Assembly (NCBI GenBank): GCA_903872345.1
Contig: CAIQKM010000017.1
Span: 79,690 to 133,384, forward strand
Direction: 5' to 3'
DNA length: 53,695 bases
Source: an uncultured Verrucomicrobia subdivision 3 bacterium
GTDB lineage: Bacteria; Verrucomicrobiota; Verrucomicrobiia; Limisphaerales; UBA11358
Each line of letters begins with the position of its first letter. Positions within the stretch are counted from its first letter, which is position 1. Under the pieces are notes generated by a model that made no database searches, had not been told where the DNA came from, and worked only from the letters and a program-made list of their open reading frames with translations. The translations under genes were made by a program, and so were the position numbers. Below are positions 50,101 through 53,695 of this stretch, piece after piece.

Positions 50101-52781
50101 CCAACGACCAGGTGACCATCTACGGTGCCCTCACGAATAACAACAATGTCATTCACATCAAGGCGTTGGGCACCACCCACAGCCTGGATACCACCGGTGA
50201 TTACGTGCTGGTGAACTATTATGGCGGCATTACCGGCGGCTTCCTCTCGACCCCGGTCTGGGATGTCCGGCCGGTTAATTACGCCAACTACACGGTCGTG
50301 GCCAACGGCAGCCAGGTGGTGTTGCATTACACCGCCACCACCCCGCCGACCGCCGCCATCACGGCCACGCCATCCACCGCGAGCCGCAATCAGCCGATCG
50401 TCATCAGCGTCACCGCCACCCCGGGCAGCAGCCCCGTCGGCACGGTCACGGTGGATGCCAGCACCTTGGGCGGCTCCTCCGCCCAGCCGCTGTATTTGAG
50501 CACCGGCAACGTTTACACCAATACGATCGCGGCCTCCTCCGCCACCACCCCGGGCTCCTACTCGCTGCTCGCCACGGTGACGGACACCGCCAGCCAGAGC
50601 GCCACGGCGGGCACGCTGGTGACGGTGACCCTGGCCAATGACGTCTGGCTCGGCGCCGGTCCGGATGATTACTTCGACACCAATCCGAACTGGAGCCACG
50701 CCGCCGCCCCCGGCTTCGCCGGCGACAGCCTGACCTTTGCCGGCGCCACCCGGCTCACACCTTCGCTGGACAACAATTACAGCGTCACCAGCGTGACCTT
50801 CAGCAACACGGCCGGCAGCTTTAATATCGGCACGGCCAACGGCAGCATCCTGACGGTGACCGGCGGCGGCGTGGCCAACAACTCCGCCAACGCGCAAGCG
50901 CTGAACGTCCCGGTTGCCCTGACGGCCCCGGAAACGCTCACGGCGGTCGCCGGCGACCTGACCCTCGGTCAGACCCTGGACAATGGCGGCAATCTCGTCA
51001 CCGTTGACGGTCCGCACAACACGACCCTCGCCGGCGAACTCACCGGCGCCGGCAGCCTGACCAAGAATGGCGGCGGCAGCCTGATCTTGTCGGCGACCAA
51101 CACCTACACGGGTGCGAGTGTGTTCAATGCCGGCAACGTGTCCGTCACCTCCCTTGGCGTGGTTTCAAACGGCACGAGCGTGACGGTCGGTGGCGCGGTT
51201 GGAAACACCGTGTTGAATCTGGCCGGCGAGCTGGGCGGAACCTACGTGTTCGTCGGCAACGCGAGCAATGCCGTCGGCGCGGTTTATCAATCGGCCGGCA
51301 GCCTGATGCTGAATGGCGGCACGGTGGACGACCTGGACTTGGGCAATGCCGCGGGCGGCTTTGGCTATTATCAGATGTCCGGCGGCACGGCCAAGGTCGC
51401 CGGCGTCTGCGTTGGCGGTGAAGCGACCACTGGCAGCATGAACTTCAGCGCCAGTGCCGGCAACGGCCTCTTCGAACTCAACGGCGGCACCTTTGCCGAC
51501 AGCGGCTGGTTTGTCATTGCCCGCCAAAATGGCGGCGTCGTGGCGCCGACCGTCGGCGAATTGAATGTTTTCGGCGGCCTGCTCACTTACGCCGGCGGCG
51601 GCATGGTGGGACCGTGGGACGCCAACGAAACGGCCGTCATCAACCTCCAGGGTGGCGCGGTTACCAACACCGCCAACGTGGGTGTGTATTTGGGCTACGA
51701 TGGCAATACGGCCGGCGTCCTGAACCTGAACGGCGGCTTGCTCCAGGCGAGCATCGTCACCGGCTACAATGGACCAAGCTACACGGCGCTTGCGGGCGGC
51801 CAGCTTAACTTCAACGGCGGCACCTTGCGCGCCAGCACCAACAGCGCGAACTTGATCAATGTTAGCGGCGCCGCGATCTATGGCGGCGGCGCGACGCTGG
51901 ACAACAACGGCTACACGGTCACGGTCGGTCAGCCGTTGCTCGCGCCCGCGGGCAATGGCGTGTCTGGCATCCTCTCGTTCACCGGCGGCAGCGGCTACAT
52001 CGCCCCGCCCCTCATCGTCATCACCAACGCCGCGAGCGACACGACGGGCTTTGGCGCGACGGCCATCGCGCAGATTGACCGCACGGCCGGCACGGTGACG
52101 AATATCCTCATCACCAGCCCCGGCCAGAATTACACCGCCACGCCGATCTTCGTCGTGAGCGGCGGCGGGGCGGCCACGGTCGCGACCGTTACCGGTCTGC
52201 CGCCGGCGGCGAATACCAGCGGCGGGCTGATTTCCACCGGTGCCGGCACCAATGTGCTGACAGCGGCCAACACCTACACCGGCAACACCACCGTCAGCGC
52301 CGGCACGCTGGAACTGGCGCAAGCGACGATCGCCACGAATTCCACGGTCAGCATCGCCGGCGGCGCGCAGTTGAAACTCGACTTCAGCACCACCAACCGC
52401 GTTGGCGCGCTCGTGCTGAACGGCGTCACGCAGTCGCCCGGCGTTTACAACGCGACCACCACGCCGGCCTCCTTCGCCGGCACCGGCAGCCTGGTGGTGC
52501 CCAGCCCGGGTCCGGGAACGTTCTCGAGCACGCCGGTTATCACCAGCTTCGCCATGGTGAATGGGACGAACATCGCGCTTACCTGCCTCAATGGCCAGGC
52601 AAACGACGCGTATTACCTGCTGGCCAGCACCAATGTGGCGCTGCCGCTGAATCAGTGGCGGACCGTGGCCACCAACGTGGTAAGCGCCAATGGCAGCTTC
52701 ACCTTCAACGGCACCAACGTGGTGACCGCCGGCAGTCAGCAGCAGTTCTACATTCTGAGCAACACCAATTACAACCATTAA
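44103..52781 (+). CDS. Giant exported surface protein with autotransporter-associated beta-strand repeats and two LamG domains
   Basis: The 2892-residue protein has a signal peptide (SRRLLLLASLLVPVLAQSQ) and is rich in Gly, Thr, Asn and Ser. At least eight autotransporter-associated repeats (TIGR02601-like) are visible, such as LTKSGAGTVTLTTANTYTGN followed by TTVAAGTLAL. They should stack as a right-handed beta-helix. Two LamG-like domains (about residues 197-405 and 1618-1830) both end LNGLIDEVYVYNRALSQAE. Long modules are duplicated at 47.2-47.9 and 50.2-50.9 kb. The C-terminus lacks an autotransporter barrel and has no PEP-CTERM or LPXTG. It ends in a small module (ALPLNQWRTVATNVVSANGS; QQFYILSN) typical of verrucomicrobial exported proteins. 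It probably acts as an adhesin or glycan-binding scaffold for cells or enzymes. A perfect terminator follows. Confidence 0.85.
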   Translation: MKHTTPNTSRRLLLLASLLVPVLAQSQVITLTNSDALGNSSFNTIGNWDSGAAPAAGNNYVTSTNVLRTPADSANYFFAGSSLTLQAPVVASSSSLLLKGLTNNLYSFNNLTGSNGIVYAAGASTQTYGIFGSTVLTTNTTLTVNSANGPINLNGPISGPGGLTVSGYTTTLNGSNSLSGATTVSSGTLKAGAGPVLYLSFDNVTGTNVINGGTGGTAMNGSLYGTASISTSGRYGNALSIGTGVNAGSVRIPSPVVLFSSNANWTIGLWLKTSASGAVYAYQGAGGWTTANTIFHLSNGTTNTSAGTRVGGVSYGRGFIEGTASVNDGNWHFIVTECNGVTLTQFVDGNVDAMVQNQWTGASAGTQFWLGACGETGDGVTALNGLIDEVYVYNRALSQAEVQALMTVTNASTAGLIGQLSPASPVTVNSGANVDLYGSPQTIGGLNGGGTVLNSMPYGTATLTISNTAGASFTGSITNTVGNLILVKNGGGTQVLGGNNGYSGTTTVSGGTLAFTSSNTITNSVAVAGGTLVVTNTGTLNLGGADTLAVGNVNGKAGAVYQSAGTTVTVTNVNLGAFAIGTTAGAYGYYNLSGGTLNLGGEVDVAGSGGGVGTFGQFDMSGGTINLTNSGSTYFLANRGAVGESSVVNLSGGTVQIVGGGTPADGAFNGLTISWAAGAQTNVTTISGTAQFLTPSLTVKLNEGSAYNAAGNAGNISTLNLNGGTLQTLGFRNGVASANPFVFLNFNGGTLQAGTAGNTAFLTNLGGAYVYSGGAFINDNGQAISLGQTLQTPVGNGVTAIAVGTGGAGYVTPPQVLISGGGGSNATAYATVSGGSLTGITVTSPGNGYSSAPTITLAGGGYSSAATAGTVSLAANVSGGLTKSGAGTVTLTTANTYTGNTTVAAGTLALSGSGALASGNIAVNSGAILDVSAVTGGYTLGGSQSLLGNGSFNGAVSTVSGSRIYAGTDGGYGTNTFNTSLNLVSGAYGYFDLGATYNGANDQIVVNGALTINGAIHLNAPSSSGNLDTTADYVLITAAGGITGTVSSTPVWGVKPLNWKNYTVITSGNNIQLHYTASTPPIAVASASPATVTRNQNTLVSVTVTPGSGTINPATGVTLDASPLGLSTAVPMVLSGTANVYTNTVLVPAGVSVGAYTLNATITDSTPLTGSAGAALTVVAAAQTWDGATDANWSTNPNWVSGSGPGLIGDSVIFAGSAGLSTTMNTNYTLTGLTFSNTAGSFTIGNATGNTLTLAGAGLTNNSASAQTLNVPVAFAASQTFNLAGGGLNVNGNLSGTGNLTLTGGGTLNLTASNSYTGLTTLLGGTLNVLSGGTEGTTAQNIEIAPYAGETATLNVTNGTLNGQRIILGGISGNSTTAGAGIINQSSGTINSAQWFTVGSGGSATGNAGGAGTYNFSGGTANVESQQMEVANFTNATGQVNLSGSAALNLWANANISLGANAYAANGAFVQNGGTVTFYSDAGITPGGTGALYLGRSTALSSNYTYNLNGGTLTVPAITSFGGNSQFYFNGGSLVAAAAAPELLSGLSAAYVSTNGALINDGGYAININQDLLHDPALGGAADAGLTKSGSSTLTLGGSSSYTGNTVISGGTLQLAAPILHLTFDNVSGTTVVNQGSGGSAMDGTLTGTATIVSGGRFGNALKIPSGASSNAYVLVSSPVVNFNNASNWTWGMWLQTTTAGGTYMYQGNGTAWASGYTTFYLNSGTGGGTHAGGVRYAQGWETGTNVVNDGNWHFVVMTDNGGVKKMYVDGVLDSLSYNAWSGNGVGSQLRIGGNGPGEADGQVGLNGLIDEVYVYNRALSQAEIQALYSNNNSQVLPATTAVTLSSGTLDVGGLSQTIGTLTGSGNVLLDDISGAPGTLTLGNASNFTFPGVIADSSGAGALIKVGTGTLTLSGANTYSGLTTVSNGTLLVDGTVTGPAYVATGGVLGGIGTVDGAVTVAGNLSPGDPGTPGTLTLYNTATFAPAATATFTLSDSYTGANDQVTIYGALTNNNNVIHIKALGTTHSLDTTGDYVLVNYYGGITGGFLSTPVWDVRPVNYANYTVVANGSQVVLHYTATTPPTAAITATPSTASRNQPIVISVTATPGSSPVGTVTVDASTLGGSSAQPLYLSTGNVYTNTIAASSATTPGSYSLLATVTDTASQSATAGTLVTVTLANDVWLGAGPDDYFDTNPNWSHAAAPGFAGDSLTFAGATRLTPSLDNNYSVTSVTFSNTAGSFNIGTANGSILTVTGGGVANNSANAQALNVPVALTAPETLTAVAGDLTLGQTLDNGGNLVTVDGPHNTTLAGELTGAGSLTKNGGGSLILSATNTYTGASVFNAGNVSVTSLGVVSNGTSVTVGGAVGNTVLNLAGELGGTYVFVGNASNAVGAVYQSAGSLMLNGGTVDDLDLGNAAGGFGYYQMSGGTAKVAGVCVGGEATTGSMNFSASAGNGLFELNGGTFADSGWFVIARQNGGVVAPTVGELNVFGGLLTYAGGGMVGPWDANETAVINLQGGAVTNTANVGVYLGYDGNTAGVLNLNGGLLQASIVTGYNGPSYTALAGGQLNFNGGTLRASTNSANLINVSGAAIYGGGATLDNNGYTVTVGQPLLAPAGNGVSGILSFTGGSGYIAPPLIVITNAASDTTGFGATAIAQIDRTAGTVTNILITSPGQNYTATPIFVVSGGGAATVATVTGLPPAANTSGGLISTGAGTNVLTAANTYTGNTTVSAGTLELAQATIATNSTVSIAGGAQLKLDFSTTNRVGALVLNGVTQSPGVYNATTTPASFAGTGSLVVPSPGPGTFSSTPVITSFAMVNGTNIALTCLNGQANDAYYLLASTNVALPLNQWRTVATNVVSANGSFTFNGTNVVTAGSQQQFYILSNTNYNH
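44690..45313 (+). repeat. LamG module, copy 1, in the giant surface-protein gene
   Basis: It encodes LSFDNVTGTNV through RALSQAEVQALM. It is duplicated at 48955-49590; the 3' ends (AACCGCGCCCTGAGCCAGGC) are identical at DNA level, pointing to recent duplication or gene conversion. Confidence 0.85.
47190..47935 (+). repeat. Ig-like plus beta-strand module, copy 1
   Basis: It encodes DYVLITAAGGITGTVSSTPV through LTNNSASAQTLNVPVAF. Copy 2 is at 50194-50925. The two copies share TNPNW, SNTAGSF and NVPVA landmarks in the same order. Confidence 0.75.
48955..49590 (+). repeat. LamG module, copy 2, in the giant surface-protein gene
   Basis: It encodes LTFDNVSGTTV through RALSQAEIQALY and is the partner of 44690-45313. 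Both copies conserve FGNAL/YGNAL, NDGNWHF and LNGLIDEVYVYN. Confidence 0.85.
50194..50925 (+). repeat. Ig-like plus beta-strand module, copy 2
   Basis: It encodes DYVLVNYYGGITGGFLSTPV through NNSANAQALNVPVAL and is the partner of 47190-47935. The order of the duplicated blocks relative to the LamG copies and to the GNGV/GGSGY blocks (46481 and 51949) is not collinear, indicating shuffling. Confidence 0.75.
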
Positions 52782-52802
52782 GCAGACATTAGGTTGATCA
52801 TG

Positions 52803-52837
52803 CTGGGCGGCGGCTCCGGTCGCCGCCCAGTTTTTTT
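52803..52837 (+). terminator. Intrinsic terminator of the giant surface-protein gene
   Basis: Perfect 10-bp GC-rich arms CTGGGCGGCG and CGCCGCCCAG enclose an 8-nt loop and are followed by T7. It lies 21 bp after the stop codon. Confidence 0.96.
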
Positions 52838-52846
52838 GACCTGACT

Positions 52847-53695
52847 TTGAAAGCCACCTTGAACTTTCCGAAAATCCCAAGCCTTGTCTTCGCCTTTGCC
52901 TTGCTGGCCGGCGAATCTGTGTTCGGTCAGGCCGCCGCCACCATGAACATTGCGGCGGGGCAACCCGGCGCCGTCGTGAGTTCCAACCTCTTCGGCATTT
53001 TCTTCGAGGAAATCAACTACGCCGGCGAGGGCGGCATCTACGCGGAGATGGTGCGCAACCCGGCCTTTTATACTTCGACCAATGCCAACTTCTGGACATT
53101 TGTCACCGCCGGTTCAGCCGTGGGCGCCATGAGCGTGGATGCCACGCAACCCCTCAACACCAACATTCCCAATTCGCTGAAGCTCACCCTGCAATCCGGC
53201 GCCGGCAGCGTGGGCGCGGGCAATGCCGGCTATTGGGGCATGACCTTCCAAAGCGGTTCCAATTACAACCTGAATTTTTATGCCATGGGCGCGACGGGGT
53301 TTTCCGGCCCCGTCACGGCCCAATTGGAAAGTTCCGACGGCACCAAAATCTATGCCCAATCCGTCTTTGGCGGACTTACCACGAACTGGCAGCATTTTGC
53401 CGGCACCCTGACCGCCGGTGCCTCGGATACCAACGCGCAACTGGTCATCAGCATCGCGAACCCCGGCACCGTGTGGCTGGATTATGTCTCACTCTTCCCC
53501 GCCGGCACCGCCTACGGTCGCACCAACGGACTGCGGACCGATCTCGCCGGCATGCTCGCCGCGCTGCATCCGTCTTTCTTTCGTTTCCCGGGCGGAAATT
53601 TTATCGAAGCGGACACGCTCACGAATTCGGTCCGCTGGAAGAAAACCATCGGCGACCGCGCCCATCGGCCCGGCCATTACAACGACGCCTGGGGC
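52847..53695 (+). CDS. Exported alpha-L-arabinofuranosidase, GH51-like (3' truncated by window end)
   Basis: The frame is open from a TTG at 52847 to the window edge (283 codons). The TTG start gives a plausible signal peptide (KIPSLVFAFALLAGESVFGQ). The first ATG (52943) would begin inside the mature protein and lose it. GH51 marks include LFGIFFEEINYAGEGGIYAE and MVRNPAF near the N-terminus. A CBM4/9-like jelly-roll follows (YWGMTFQSGSNYNLNFYAMG; TVWLDYVSLFPAGTAYG), then the start of the catalytic barrel (FFRFPGGNFIEADTLTNSVR and WKKTIGDRAHRPGHY). The acid/base GNE and nucleophile glutamates lie beyond the window. The enzyme releases terminal arabinofuranose from arabinan or arabinoxylan. 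A terminator lies just upstream, so it needs its own promoter, which I could not identify. Confidence 0.85.
   Translation, partial: MKATLNFPKIPSLVFAFALLAGESVFGQAAATMNIAAGQPGAVVSSNLFGIFFEEINYAGEGGIYAEMVRNPAFYTSTNANFWTFVTAGSAVGAMSVDATQPLNTNIPNSLKLTLQSGAGSVGAGNAGYWGMTFQSGSNYNLNFYAMGATGFSGPVTAQLESSDGTKIYAQSVFGGLTTNWQHFAGTLTAGASDTNAQLVISIANPGTVWLDYVSLFPAGTAYGRTNGLRTDLAGMLAALHPSFFRFPGGNFIEADTLTNSVRWKKTIGDRAHRPGHYNDAWG

Noticed and set aside
48759..51017. 752-codon antisense frame under the giant surface-protein gene
   Set aside because: It is the same codon-bias shadow; the plus strand has signal peptide, repeats and a terminator.
51165..52880. 571-codon antisense frame at the 3' end of the giant gene
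   Set aside because: It runs across the perfect plus-strand terminator and encodes no recognisable domain.

Overview
The window reads as a stretch of a GC-rich, Gram-negative heterotroph, most likely a Verrucomicrobiota member of the Limisphaerales/Pedosphaera type. This is inferred from several features: very large exported proteins with autotransporter-associated beta-strand repeats, LamG domains and short C-terminal modules ending in FYxL; HisKA_3 kinases with large extracytoplasmic sensors; plant-polysaccharide enzymes (PL4, GH29, GH128-like, GH51); and three separate RND efflux systems. No rRNA, tRNA, CRISPR array, insertion sequence or phage gene was recognised.

Left part (1-11.6 kb). 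The window opens inside an RND efflux permease that is fused in frame to its own outer-membrane factor. A sigma-70 family gene follows 2 bp later. On the minus strand come a two-gene restriction-modification unit (C5 cytosine methyltransferase plus a DUF4928-like putative nuclease), an exported PL4-type rhamnogalacturonan lyase and a small DUF3892-like protein. A tetR gene has an 18-bp operator over its start codon and a second, nearly identical operator downstream.

Middle (11.6-35.4 kb). A secreted GH29 alpha-L-fucosidase precedes two efflux loci. The first (13.8-21.1 kb, plus) is adaptor, CzcA-type pump, Pro/Ala-rich exported protein, outer-membrane factor and NarL-type regulator. The second (29.6-21.1 kb, minus) is OmpR regulator, kinase, adaptor, RraA-like protein, RND pump and TolC-type factor, all tightly packed. 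Each efflux operon has a divergently transcribed small lipoprotein gene at its head, and the two lipoproteins are paralogues. An exported ankyrin-repeat protein, HtpG and a radical-SAM protein with a C-terminal STAS-like domain follow.

Right part (35.9-53.7 kb). This is the most distinctive region and is all on the plus strand. It holds a sensor kinase whose periplasmic part combines a discoidin-like domain, a GH43-type five-bladed propeller with all three expected catalytic acids, and a jelly-roll domain. Its NarL-type response regulator follows with a 4-bp overlap. Next come a multidomain GH128-like exported glycosidase, a 2892-residue repeat-rich surface protein, and the 5' part of a GH51 arabinofuranosidase that runs off the window. 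I read this as a regulated glycan-sensing and glycan-degrading locus without SusC/D genes.

How the parts may work together: the enzymes point to a life on pectin, arabinan and beta-glucan side chains. The kinase/regulator pair is placed to couple detection of such glycans to hydrolase and adhesin expression. The two efflux operons each carry their own regulator, and the two small lipoproteins suggest an accessory envelope function tied to efflux. Functional statements are family-level inferences from motifs; no database search was run.
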